From contig NW_027469119.1 of the NCBI RefSeq assembly GCF_051020765.1, positions 186,001 through 250,000 of the forward strand: DNA of 64,000 bases, written 5' to 3'. Positions 22,860 to 32,812 of this stretch are shown here, piece by piece. How positions within the stretch are numbered: position 1 is the first letter of the stretch; each line of letters starts with the position of its first letter. The notes under the pieces are model-generated. The model saw only the letters and a list, made by a program, of their open reading frames with translations. It did not search any database and was not told the origin of the DNA. This stretch comes from Lasioglossum baleicum. Lineage: Eukaryota > Arthropoda > Insecta > Hymenoptera > Halictidae. A program made the position numbers and the translations under genes.

Positions 22860-23399
22860 TGTTTGGGAACCCGGGACTAATTTAGGTTTAGGAGTGGACT
22901 GTATGGAAGACGAAAGGATCGGGTACAAACACAGAAGGGAGTCCGGATTGGGGAAGGATGTGGTAAGCGTGAGCGGGAAGAGGTCGACGAAGGAAAATGA
23001 TATAGAGAGACGTCGCACGTTGTTAACAAACCGTGATTTATTTGGCTCGAATCGCGTGAACTAGAGCGGGCGCGCAGTCAAGTCGATATTAACATGTATC
23101 CAGACTGGCTGGACGAAACTTTACAAGAAGTGGGCGCGATAGCAAGCAAGTAGATCGGATGGCGGTTAGAACGATTCTCTTGAGCTGGTAATGCGAGCGA
23201 TTAACGGTCGTTCTCGGGAGTCACGTGATCGCGCATCACGAACGCGGTACCGGGAATCGCCAAAACACGGGCGTTGTGTACATCGGATTCGCAGGACGCG
23301 AATCCGAGGTACGGGTAACGCGGGGGGTCGGCTGAGGGCCGTATAGCTCGACATCGATATCTTAAACTACCTTATTTTCTATGTGCTTAATCCTAAACA
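22860..23399 (-). repeat. 3' LTR of BEL E (540 bp)
   Basis: Minus-strand TGTTTAGGATTAAG to TTCCCAAACA. Matches 28933-29472 throughout. Adjacent on the internal side to AAGGCGGGCGGTA (23400-23412), the polypurine tract. Confidence 0.92.
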
Positions 23400-23632
23400 T
23401 ACCGCCCGCCTTGGATTTCTGGAGAAATCCGAAATCAAAGAAAAGAACGTAAAGATCGATTGCCGCCCGCCGTGAACGGTCGGCGAGGCAAGATCGACTG
23501 TATGTACACAGCTGTTGTCAAAACACGGGTGTCTCGCGAGTCGCGGGCTAGACAGATGCGTCGTTGCTTATATCTAATTATATACACTATATACATCTAT
23601 TGCATCTGTTTACCGTTGAACCTCGGTACGGT

Positions 23633-26600
23633 CTACGGTACGGTATCAACTGGTCGCGCCTTGCCGCGCGGCGGACAAGGCGGCTCGGACGGAAGGTCGA
23701 TCGGCAAAATACACAATTTTACGATGGGCCTCTTGTATTGGGATTGCGCGGTTTTCACCGTCACAACACGCACGATGCCATCATCGCCGGGATGACAATC
23801 GATGACGCGGCCGAGCTCCCATTTACACGGGGGGAGATTAGACTGCAGTAATAAAACTAATTGCCCGACAACAATATTGGGCTTTTGGGTTTGCCACTTA
23901 ACGCGTTGTTGGAGACCTTGCATATACTCTTGCGACCATCGTCGCCAAAAACTTTCCGTCATTTGTTGGCATAATTGCCAACGCGAGAGACGTGCTTCGT
24001 TTAAATCGAGCAACGATGGATTAGGAACAGCAGTGAGGGCTGCCCCAATCAGAAAGTGCCCAGGCGTCAGAGCACAATAGTCGTCGAAGTTTTCCGATAC
24101 TGCAGCTAGTGGACGCGAATTCAGACAAGCTTCGACCTGGCAAAGCAATGTCGCGAATTCTTCGAAAGTGAGTGTGTGGGCTCCAACAACTCGTTTAAGG
24201 TGGTACTTCACGCTACGCACGCCGGCCTCCCACAATCCTCCAAAATGAGGGGCGGAAGGTTGAGTGAAGTGCCACGTGACACGATCGAGCGCTAATCGAT
24301 TGAGCGTCGTGGGATCGCGAGTTGCTGCACGAAACGCGCTCGCGAGCTCACGATCGGCGCCCCTAAACGTTGTGCCGTTATCGGAATAAAGGGCACTGGG
24401 AATGCCGCGGCGCGAGCAAAAACGATTATACGCTGCAAGGAACGCAGCCGTCGAATAGTCACTTACGAGTTCTAAATGAACTGCCTTTACGACCATACAA
24501 ATAAATAGCGCAATATACGATTTGCGAGAACGTTGACCGCGGCCGGGTGACGTACGAGTTTGAATCGGACCTGCATAATCGAGACCGCAATGTACAAACG
24601 CTCGAGCCGAACGCGTAACTCGAAAGTCCGGTAATTCTCCCATCAATGCACTTTGCGGTGCAGCCTTTTCGCGTGCACACTTAACGCATTTATGCAGAAC
24701 GTTTCGGACGGTGGGACGCGCTCGCAACATCCAATATTCTTGGCGGAGAATGCTCAGTGTCAGCTGCGATCCAGCATGGAGAGCTCGCAGATGCGCGTGA
24801 ACAATTATTAGCGTCAATAAGGGATGGGATTTCAGTATAATCGGATGTTTTGCTCGTTCCGACAATTTGGCGTTTTTAAGGCGCCCGCCAACTCGAATTA
24901 GGTTGTCCTCGTCTACATATGGATTAAGGGAGAGGATACTGCTCCTTTTATTGAGAGGGCGATGGTGACGAAGCGCTTGCAGCTCTTCAGGAAAGAGCTC
25001 TTGCTGCATTTGTCGGAGCCAGAAGGCTTTCGCGAGTTGGACTTCCGACGCATTGAGGGCTGGACTTACGAAGTTCACTCCGGGCTGTTTTCGAATTCGG
25101 GCTACGAATCGAAAAATGTACGCAGTAACTTTCAACAATTTTGGCCAAGACGAGAAGCGATCACGGAGCTCCCATGGCGTACGAGCCGGGCAAAGATTGA
25201 CCGAAATGGTCGGACGTTCCTCGGTGAATGTGCCAGACGGAGCCTCGGGAATATTGCAAGGCCAATGGTCGGTTGAGAGTTTCAGCCACGATGGGCCTGT
25301 CCACCAAAGGTCATGAGCCAGTAGTTGGGACGGAAGCAGGCCGCGAGATGCGCAGTCTGCGGGATTTTCCTCAGACGGTACGTGGCGCCAAATGGCATCG
25401 GGTAGGATGGAATTGATTTGGGCCACTCGATTTGCGACAAACGTTTTCCATTTTGACGCGGGTTGTCGAAGCCAACAAAGGGTGATAGTCGAGTCCGTCC
25501 AGCAATAACACGGGACGTTTTCCGGCAGCTCGTGCAGTGATTGTCGAATGAAGACGACGAGATGAGTAAGGAGAAGGGCGGCCGAAAGTTCGAGCCGTGG
25601 AACCGTCAATGGTTTGACTGGAGCTACTTTCGATTTGGCGGCGAGTAGCGAGATGACGATTTGACCGGAAGAAGTCACGAGGCGCAGATACACTGCAGCA
25701 GCATACGCTAATGTGGACGCATCCGCGAAGCCATGCAATTGACAGGAGCTGATGTTTACATCCTGGTGCGTCCAGCGAGAAATTGAGAGCGAATTCAGCA
25801 CTGGCAATTCTAAACGGTATCTCTCCCAGCGTTCGAGAAGGACCGGAGGAAGTGGGGAGTCCCAACTGCATTTCTGCACCCACAGCTGTTGCATGAGTAT
25901 TTTTGCATACACTGTAGTGGGAGTGACCCATCCTAATGGGTCGAAAAGGCGAGCAATGTTTGACAGGACCGCTCGTTTGGTGCACGCGGCATCAGACGGA
26001 AGCGTGACTTTGACGCGGAATGCGTCGACTTCGGGACTCCACGCGACACCAAGGACCTTGACAGTGTCATCGGACTGCAAGATTTTCTCCTGGACTATTC
26101 CATGATCATGAGGACTAATATCAGCAAGCAAATGCGAAGCATTGCTTGTCCACTTATGCAGACGGAAATGTGCCTTGCTGAGCAGTGCAATCAATTGATT
26201 ACGAGTCTCGATTAATGTCGATTCCTCGAACGCTCCAAAGACACAATCATCAACGTAGAGGTGGTGTTGAAGAACGCGCGTGGCTAAGGGGAATCGGGAC
26301 CCTTCGTCCTCTATAAGTTGTTGTAGGACTCGAAGAGCGAGAAAGGGGGCCGGAGCTGTACCGTATGTCACGGTCAGCAGCTGATAGTGACCAATGGGCT
26401 CCGACGGAGACGACCGCCACAAGATACGCTGATAGTCAACGTCTTGTGGATCCACCAGTATTTGGCGGTACATTTTTGTGATATCGGACGTTAATACGTA
26501 CCGATATTGTCGGCACCGAAGAATTATGGTCGGAAGATCGGTTTGGAGCTTGGGTCCGATCAACAAATGGTCATTCAACGAAGTTCCGTTGCTAGTGAGG

Positions 26601-28861
26601 CTGGACGCATTAAATACAACACGAAGGTGTGTTGTTGCGCTGCTATCGCGTATCACCGCGTGATGCGGAATATACACGGCGTGGGGGGCGTCGATACTCG
26701 ACGGAGGGAGCTTACGCATATGCCCAAGCTGTAGGTACTCGCGTAAGAAGTCATCGTACTCGGCATAGAGTTTCGGTTTTGGTTGCAGTCGAAGTTCCAG
26801 TTTGGAGAGCATTCGTTCTGCAATGCGATAAGAGTGCCCGAGGTCGATTGGAGGGTTCCTTTTGAAGGGTAAACGGACCACATAACGACCGGACGAATCA
26901 CGTTTATGTGTGGTGCGAAAGTGATGTTCGCATTCTTGCTCTTCGTCTGTGAAATGTGAAGTAGTCGGTATCTCCTCAATCTCCCAGAAACGACGAAGGT
27001 CGAGATCAAGCGGATCGGACGGGGAGCAATGATAGATCGGGACGACTGGATAGGACGTGGACTTGGTCGAGCCGACGGGTCCGGACAAAAACCAACCGAA
27101 TATCGAATTTTGCGCGATTGGCTCGTACATGGATCCAGCGCGGAGTCCTTCCACTAATATAAAACCGTATAGATCCGCTCCTATAATAAGGTCGATGGGA
27201 TCGGAACTCGTCGGATTTTCGTCAGCAAGATCAAGGTCGCGCGTATGATGCCACGAGATCGACTGGTCACTTCGCTCAGGGACGTAGCGCGTTAATGACG
27301 TTAAAATCAACGCAGTGGTTGATAGAGTCGGCCCGGTTCCGCGCCTTGATGCGATCTCGATTGTTGCCGCGTGTCGTGCATTGATCTCGCGGTTTCCTAT
27401 GCCGGTAATGGCGACGGAGACGCGGCGACGAGGTACGCGTAATCGTTGCGCTAGCGATTCCGTCATCAAGGTGGTGGCGGAACCTTGGTCTAACAACGCT
27501 CGCACGCATTCACGCCGACCGGCGACGGAGGTCACAATGACCCATGCCGTAGCAAGCAAAATACGGGGGGTAGCGAACGCGGTGTGCGACGATACATGCA
27601 ATGCAACCTGATTACTCGTCGACGGAGGAGAAGCAGGCGATGATGATGGATCATGCACGTCGGAACGGTTGGGCGTTGAGTCAAAGTGCAAGAGCGTATG
27701 ATGTCGGCGTCCGCACTTTTGACAGGCATACTTGCTTGGGCACGCGTTGACGCTATGTTTTTGACTCAGACAGTTGAGACAACGGCGCTCACCTTTGACG
27801 AAGTCAAACCGTTGCGACGTTGTTTTCGATTTGAACAGCGGACACGCGTTTAAGAGATGTTCGGTTTTGCATAACGAACACACCAAGGGCGCGTCACGAG
27901 GACGCGACAAACGGTTGGAGGTCGCGACGTGAGTTTGAACAACTCGCTTCGATTGTTTTGGAATCGACTGGAGAGCGCCGAGCGCGCGAATTCGCGTCGC
28001 GATGAAATTATCGAGCTCGGCATATGTCGGATATTCGGTGGATTCGCCCAACTTTAATTCCCACGCCTTGCGAGATGATCTATCTAATCGCGATACTAAC
28101 AAATACACGATCATATCGTCCCACGTATCGACAGGGCGTTCTAAATTCCGTAAAGCTTGAAGCGTTTTGTGGGCGTTATCTCGAAGGGATCTGAGCTCGC
28201 TCGCGTCCGAAGCGTGCGGAAGAGAATAGAGCGTTTTCAAATGCTCTTGAATTAAATCGCGTTTATTATCGAAACGCTGAACTAATGTATCCCACGCGAT
28301 CTTAAAATTGGCGTCCGTAACCGGGAGGTTACAGATTAGGTTTTCCGCTTCGCCTTTCACGCACGAATTAAGATGATGAAGTCGTTTAACGTCGGACAAC
28401 GATTCATCATTAATGATAAGGGACGTGAACTTATCTCGGAAACTTTCCCACTTGGTGGGTTCTCCGGAGAACGTAGGTAGGCCGATGCGGGGAAGATCGC
28501 TGCGTGACTGGGCTGCGGCAGGCATCGTTGGAGCCGACGAGGCTGGACCGGACTTTTGCAGCTTGTCGATGTGGTCGGCAATGAAATCCGCGGCTACGTG
28601 GTACTCATCCTCGCAGAGGCTGAACTGCTCGTCTTTGAAATAGGCGACCTTTTCGGCTCCTTCGAGTCGTCGAAAGGCTTGGAGGCGCCGATCAATTTCC
28701 CGACATTGGGCATAGGCATCCTTCAGGAACTCCATGCGTTGTTGGAGTTTGGCCACGGTGAAGTTGTTTTGTCCCATCTTCTTCACATTGGGAAGGACAC
28801 GAACGAGAGATCTCATGGCGGCTTCCTGCTCCAACATCACGTCTTCAAATTTGGCGGCCAT
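23633..28861 (-). CDS. BEL E gag-pol polyprotein
   Basis: 1,742 codons from ATG 28861, the first ATG after the leader. In order: coiled N-terminal gag (1-100); DUF1759-like capsid (about 125-300, PTFSGEPTKWESFRDKF); zinc knuckles (328-392, CSLCKTEHLLNACP, CLNCLSQKHSVNACP, CQKCGRRHHTLLH); protease (about 455, ALLDQGSATTLMTE); reverse transcriptase (about 640-920, DITKMYRQILVD, LYVDDCVFG); RNase H (about 1070-1220, GFADASTLAYAAAVYL, CWTDSTITLCWL); integrase zinc domain (about 1390) and core (HCGLDYAGPI, LYSDNGTTFRGAD, FGGLWEAGVRSVK); and the BEL C-terminal domain (NLPPCKWELGRVI). No env follows. The polyprotein would be cut by its protease into capsid and replication enzymes. No frameshift or internal stop. 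Confidence 0.95.
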   Translation of the reverse strand: MAAKFEDVMLEQEAAMRSLVRVLPNVKKMGQNNFTVAKLQQRMEFLKDAYAQCREIDRRLQAFRRLEGAEKVAYFKDEQFSLCEDEYHVAADFIADHIDKLQKSGPASSAPTMPAAAQSRSDLPRIGLPTFSGEPTKWESFRDKFTSLIINDESLSDVKRLHHLNSCVKGEAENLICNLPVTDANFKIAWDTLVQRFDNKRDLIQEHLKTLYSLPHASDASELRSLRDNAHKTLQALRNLERPVDTWDDMIVYLLVSRLDRSSRKAWELKLGESTEYPTYAELDNFIATRIRALGALQSIPKQSKRVVQTHVATSNRLSRPRDAPLVCSLCKTEHLLNACPLFKSKTTSQRFDFVKGERRCLNCLSQKHSVNACPSKYACQKCGRRHHTLLHFDSTPNRSDVHDPSSSPASPPSTSNQVALHVSSHTAFATPRILLATAWVIVTSVAGRRECVRALLDQGSATTLMTESLAQRLRVPRRRVSVAITGIGNREINARHAATIEIASRRGTGPTLSTTALILTSLTRYVPERSDQSISWHHTRDLDLADENPTSSDPIDLIIGADLYGFILVEGLRAGSMYEPIAQNSIFGWFLSGPVGSTKSTSYPVVPIYHCSPSDPLDLDLRRFWEIEEIPTTSHFTDEEQECEHHFRTTHKRDSSGRYVVRLPFKRNPPIDLGHSYRIAERMLSKLELRLQPKPKLYAEYDDFLREYLQLGHMRKLPPSSIDAPHAVYIPHHAVIRDSSATTHLRVVFNASSLTSNGTSLNDHLLIGPKLQTDLPTIILRCRQYRYVLTSDITKMYRQILVDPQDVDYQRILWRSSPSEPIGHYQLLTVTYGTAPAPFLALRVLQQLIEDEGSRFPLATRVLQHHLYVDDCVFGAFEESTLIETRNQLIALLSKAHFRLHKWTSNASHLLADISPHDHGIVQEKILQSDDTVKVLGVAWSPEVDAFRVKVTLPSDAACTKRAVLSNIARLFDPLGWVTPTTVYAKILMQQLWVQKCSWDSPLPPVLLERWERYRLELPVLNSLSISRWTHQDVNISSCQLHGFADASTLAYAAAVYLRLVTSSGQIVISLLAAKSKVAPVKPLTVPRLELSAALLLTHLVVFIRQSLHELPENVPCYCWTDSTITLCWLRQPASKWKTFVANRVAQINSILPDAIWRHVPSEENPADCASRGLLPSQLLAHDLWWTGPSWLKLSTDHWPCNIPEAPSGTFTEERPTISVNLCPARTPWELRDRFSSWPKLLKVTAYIFRFVARIRKQPGVNFVSPALNASEVQLAKAFWLRQMQQELFPEELQALRHHRPLNKRSSILSLNPYVDEDNLIRVGGRLKNAKLSERAKHPIILKSHPLLTLIIVHAHLRALHAGSQLTLSILRQEYWMLRARPTVRNVLHKCVKCAREKAAPQSALMGELPDFRVTRSARAFVHCGLDYAGPIQTRTSPGRGQRSRKSYIALFICMVVKAVHLELVSDYSTAAFLAAYNRFCSRRGIPSALYSDNGTTFRGADRELASAFRAATRDPTTLNRLALDRVTWHFTQPSAPHFGGLWEAGVRSVKYHLKRVVGAHTLTFEEFATLLCQVEACLNSRPLAAVSENFDDYCALTPGHFLIGAALTAVPNPSLLDLNEARLSRWQLCQQMTESFWRRWSQEYMQGLQQRVKWQTQKPNIVVGQLVLLLQSNLPPCKWELGRVIDCHPGDDGIVRVVTVKTAQSQYKRPIVKLCILPIDLPSEPPCPPRGKARPVDTVP

Positions 28862-28911
28862 CTTTTCTTCGTCAAAACGTGCTCACGTTACGTATTCACG
28901 AGTTTCACTGA

Positions 28912-28929
28912 ATCCGGCTCGAAGGACCA
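28912..28929 (-). promoter_or_regulatory. Primer-binding site of BEL E, tRNA-Tyr type
   Basis: Minus-strand TGGTCCTTCGAGCCGGAT, 3 bp inside the 5' LTR, complementary to the tRNA-Tyr 3' end. Identical to the site in BEL D. Confidence 0.75.
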
Positions 28930-28932
28930 ATA

Positions 28933-29472
28933 TGTTTGGGAACCCGGGACTAATTTAGGTTTAGGAGTGGACTGTATGGAAGACGAAAGGATCGGGTACA
29001 AACACAGAAGGGAGTCCGGATTGGGGAAGGATGTGGTAAGCGTGAGCGGGAAGAGGTCGACGAAGGAAAATGATATAGAGAGACGTCGCACGTTGTTAAC
29101 AAACCGTGATTTATTTGGCTCGAATCGCGTGAACTAGAGCGGGCGCGCAGTCAAGTCGATATTAACATGTATCCAGACTGGCTGGACGAAACTTTACAAG
29201 AAGTGGGCGCGATAGCAAGCAAGTAGATCGGATGGCGGTTAGAACGATTCTCTTGAGCTGGTAATGCGAGCGATTAACGGTCGTTCTCGGGAGTCACGTG
29301 ATCGCGCATCACGAACGCGGTACCGGGAATCGCCAAAACACGGGCGTTGTGTACATCGGATTCGCAGGACGCGAATCCGAGGTACGGGTAACGCGGGGGG
29401 TCGGCTGAGGGCCGTATAGCTCGACATCGATATCTTAAACTACCTTATTTTCTATGTGCTTAATCCTAAACA
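28933..29472 (-). repeat. 5' LTR of BEL E (540 bp)
   Basis: TG/CA-ended, same length and, by eye, same sequence as the 3' LTR at 22860-23399. Followed at 29473 by GTTTG, the second half of the target duplication. Confidence 0.93.
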
Positions 29473-29832
29473 GTTTGTCTTGAGAACGTTATATCTTAAC
29501 GTTATATCTGCCACGGTTCGTTTTCTCGTTTAGTAATTGTAAGTTGTGCGGTTCCAGATAGGGCCGAACAACTCCTAAACAGCAACGGTAAGCACACGTG
29601 CTTTGCAGATGCCACTTGAAAACGGAAAAAGGCCCGGTCTTGCTAGCGAAAAATAATGGATGTTTATTGCTTTTTCTCTACCTGCGGCAGCGAACCAAAC
29701 AATTGTTTTATAGCTAGTTCTGTGACGCGCCCCATTCCACACGTTCGCTGCTCTTTCTGCCTGCGGCAGTTAACCAAACAATTGCTTTATACGGCCGATA
29801 ATTGCCCGGTCCCGTTTGCAAAAGTGGTGTCT
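29473..29832. mobile_element. Element F, outer right arm
   Basis: After E the inverted copy of 16129-16435 resumes: TTGTCTTGAGAACG, TTATATCTGCCACGGTTCG, CTGTTTAGGAGTTGTTCGG in inverse, and the terminal AAAGTGGTGTC. Two additional internal CTGCGGCAG blocks (29683, 29761) show local duplication in this arm. Confidence 0.75.
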
Positions 29833-30130
29833 CTCCATTTTTAACGATTGTTTAAACATCTTGTATCCGGGAAAGTCTACAGAATCTTTTGCTACAAAGA
29901 AAAATTCTATATCTTTTATAATAGTATCAAAATATTTGCTGAAAGGTGGAAATTATGTTTCTTTTTCAAAGTCATGTTTCTCATAAACTGTGTGGCTAGG
30001 GGGAAAATTAACCACTTCGTTCCTCCAGACGTGTTATGACGTCAATATAATTATGTCGCCCTATACTGTTCGTATAGGGTCGTATAGGTGACGCCGATAC
30101 TTTCCCTCTGTACAGATCAGAAACGTGTTA
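29833..30130. other. Unannotated, with a dispersed repeat block
   Basis: 29866-29900 matches about 1805-1840. The rest, including a TACTGTTCGTATAGG-type stretch, shows no gene. A 3-bp TTA at 30128-30130 belongs to the next element. Confidence 0.4.
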
Positions 30131-30451
30131 AGGTGAGCGCATACTAGATGGTCGCAGGAAGGCCACGGGAAGGCCAAAGCCGCCGATGGACGCCCAAAGC
30201 CGCCGATGGACGTCCATGCGGCAAGGGAGCAGGGCTATCTGCTGTGCGTGGCAGAAAAAAAGGTCTCCGTGGGCTCCCCACCTCTTTTAGGGAAAGGGAC
30301 CTTTCTTTCAGGGAGCCCTGCTCTCTGCTGTGGAGCCGTCGGCCCGCTAGAGATTTCTTCCCGCGTGGACGTCCATCGGCGGCTTTGGGCGTCCATCGGC
30401 GGCTTTGGCCTTCCCGCGGCCTTCCCGCGACCATCTAGTATGCGCTCACCT
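30131..30451. mobile_element. Harbinger-like foldback MITE
   Basis: 321 bp, with inverted ends AGGTGAGCGCATACTAGATGGTCGC, flanked by TTA on both sides (30128-30130, 30452-30454). A TTA/TAA (TWA) target is typical of PIF/Harbinger elements. The arms contain a duplicated block AAAGCCGCCGATGGACG; the inverted similarity extends inward through GGGAGCAGGGC/GCCCTGCTCTC. No coding capacity; overlapping frames here are just the palindrome read both ways. Confidence 0.75.
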
Positions 30452-30922
30452 TTATCACGCGACGCAATGTCGCTTGCGCCGCGCCGCCCCACGGTGTGAA
30501 CTTTCGACCAAACTCGATTCAAAATCAACGAACATTCGATAGAAATGAGATTGAGTGATTAAATTTTTTTTTAATTAAACCTGAAACTTGGCAGAATATG
30601 GGAAAAATAGGGAGATTAAGGTACCAATTTTTTATAGAAATGGGAATCACGTCAATTTTTTTAATGTTACTGTATATTTCTGACTATATAATATTATTGG
30701 TGGTGTCGAAACGAATTAAACGACCTACCATACTATAACCTTTAACTTTAAATAATGCTAAAATTCTGCAAATAGTTACGCGTACGGATTTGTGGTACAG
30801 TGTGTAAGAAATATCGAAATAACGGAACAGAGCAGTGAACCAAACTGCAAAAACAAAAAACAATAGTTATAAAACCGTAACGGTAACCGCTAATGTAACA
30901 TTATGAAATACGATATATATAT
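30452..30922. repeat. Degenerate copy of foldback family K, then AT-rich spacer
   Basis: 30500-30625 resembles the arm of the foldback at 35178: ATAGAAATGAGATTGAG, then CTGAAACTTGGCAGAATATGG and GGGAGATTAAGG. The rest has no recognised gene and ends in an (AT) run that was the target of the next element. Confidence 0.5.
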
Positions 30923-31559
30923 TGTTACGTCCCGGGTCGGAAATGATCCGACGGAATGGAGCGGGCCGGACGGGGACGTAACCGAGTAGTTTATTAAGAC
31001 GATCTTAGATCCACGTGGCGCGTAACGTCCACGTCTGATCAGGGACCCGATACCGGTGTTTGTTGTTAAAAGGGCGGAGACGAGGATAAATGCGAACCGA
31101 GACGGACGTCGTCCGTCGTGAACACCGCGTAGAACTAACACGCGTCGCGGTAGTAGTGATGGTTCCCAGTGGTCGAAGTGTCACTATGCGGGTGTGTGCA
31201 ACTCGTCCGAACGCGTGGGTTTGCTCGATTTGTGACAGGAGATTTCGATCGAAGGGAATTAGTGTTCTCTCGTTACCGAGCACCCTCTGGGCTCAGACGT
31301 ACACGATTGAAACACCAATTTTAGGGTTAGAAGAACGGACGTAGGAAGTCTAAGGAATTTGCGGAACAGGTCGGAGCCGAACAACCCGATGAAACACCAC
31401 GCGGACACTCACTTTCGCGATCACTTTAACCGGTCACTGGGAACGACACTTTAGAAGTGGAAGATATCGGGGAGCAGGATGTTGCTGAATAAAGCTGCGA
31501 AATAATAGGTTTAAACAAACAAGGTATAATGAACCCGAATAGATACAGAGTAGTGGTTT

Positions 31560-31990
31560 GCGAGCGAGCTCGTACAAACAAAATAGCACAAAAATAGCAA
31601 TTGTAATATAAAAGATAATGCGAGCGAGCTCGTATGAACACAATAGCGCAGAAATAGTAATTGTAATATGAAAGATAATGCGAGCGAGCTCGTATGAACA
31701 AAATAGCACAAAAATAAGAATTATAAACTGAAGGATAATGCGAGCAAGCTCGTATGAACAAAATAGCACAAAAATAGCAATTGTAATATAAAAGATAATG
31801 CGAGCAAGCTCGTATGAACGAAATAGCGCAGAAATAGCAATTGTAATATGAAAGATAATGCGAGCGAGCTCGTATGAACACAATAGCGCAGAAATAGCAA
31901 TTGTAATATGAAAGATAATGCGAGCGAGCTCGTATGAACGAAATAGCACAAAAATAAGAATTATAAACTGAAGGATAATGCGAGCAAGCT
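31560..31990. repeat. 60-bp minisatellite, about seven copies
   Basis: Exact 60-bp period: GCGAGCGAGCTCGTATGAAC followed by AAAATAGCACAAAAATAG-type sequence and ending AAAGATAAT. Copies differ at a few positions (CGAGC/CAAGC, GCACAAAA/GCGCAGAA). A core GAGCTC palindrome recurs in every unit. Because 60 is a multiple of three, long frames run through it, but they are a by-product of the repeat. Confidence 0.92.
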
Positions 31991-32274
31991 CGTATGAACA
32001 ACATAATCGTAATGGTTTAAGAGTAACCTCGTGCAACAGAATAGCCACGAATAATATCTGTAAATATGTGATAATAATCTACGAGCAAGCTCGATTAACA
32101 ATTTGGGACCAAATAATATGTGAATATGATGAAATAGTAGAAATGGTAAGGTGCAATACGACCTGTATCCCGTGAATAATCCGTAAATGAAACAGAGTCC
32201 GAAAACGCGAGAAAATGATTGAACTGAACTCGATTGAAGACGCAATAGAACTGAATGGTAGGAATTCCGAAACT

Positions 32275-32367
32275 GGAAGAGAGTCTGAACTGTGTGAAAT
32301 TCGGAACTAGAAGAGAGTCTGAACTAGAAGAGAGTCTGAACTAGAAGGGGGTCTGAACTAGAAGAGG
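32275..32367. repeat. Short tandem repeat, about 20-bp unit
   Basis: GAACTAGAAGAGAGTCT is repeated about four times with small changes, inside putative solo LTR 1. Confidence 0.8.
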
Positions 32368-32812
32368 GCGATTCGCGCGATTTCGTCTTATTTATAATGA
32401 GAGCGCGGACCATAGGGATTCGGTGAACCGTGAAATCCTTTGTCTAAATCGTACGAGGTACGGACGAATATGTTATTGCCGAATGTATACTTTTCGCTGT
32501 TTGAACAGGACAACGGTTTAGATGTACGTACACCTGTACTCGCGGTTGCCATGCTGGCGTTCGCTTGTACTGGTGGCTATCGCGTCTTTTCCGATTCCCT
32601 ACGTTCGCGCTCGCGGGGACATGTATATATATATGCACGTAAGATATATATATATGTATACATATCTTCGTATACAGATTTTAAACGCGATTTTCGGTTT
32701 GAACTTTATGAAGGGGATATATATATACAGTTACATATATGTACGTGAACGACGAGGATTTGCTCGTTCGAACAAATCCGACGCAACACGTCGGTACGAC
32801 GTTACAATATAC

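Larger units (their letters stand above)
22860..29472 (-). mobile_element. BEL/Pao element E, apparently intact
   Basis: A 6,613-bp element on the minus strand, with 540-bp LTRs that look identical, an exact 5-bp duplication GTTTG (22855-22859, 29473-29477), a tRNA-Tyr primer site, one uninterrupted gag-pol frame of 1,742 codons and a polypurine tract. It is inserted in the right arm of F. Identical LTRs and an open frame indicate a recent insertion and probable competence for transposition. Confidence 0.94.
30923..32806. mobile_element. Putative solo LTR 1 (1.9 kb) with internal minisatellite
   Basis: Ends TGTTACGTC and GACGTTACA are inverted with one mismatch and TG/CA. ATAT flanks both sides (30919-30922, 32807-32810), though within an AT-rich target, which weakens the duplication. 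No coding frame with retroviral motifs lies inside. TTATTTATAATGAG near 32388 could be a TATA region. Size is large for an insect Gypsy LTR but not unknown. Contains the 60-bp and 20-bp tandem repeats listed next. Confidence 0.5.

Noticed and set aside
16129..29832. The whole 13.7 kb as one large transposon with short terminal repeats
   Set aside because: Target duplications show that it is a ~1.3-kb inverted-repeat element with two separate BEL insertions.
30144..30528. Overlapping frames of ~97 codons on both strands
   Set aside because: They mirror each other because the Harbinger-like MITE is a palindrome.
31560..31990. Possible CRISPR-like array
   Set aside because: The 60-bp units are contiguous with no unique spacers, and the genome is eukaryotic.
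31426..32048. Long minus-strand frames of 192 and 204 codons
   Set aside because: They are the 60-bp repeat read through in two frames at once, since the period is a multiple of three. No protein is implied.
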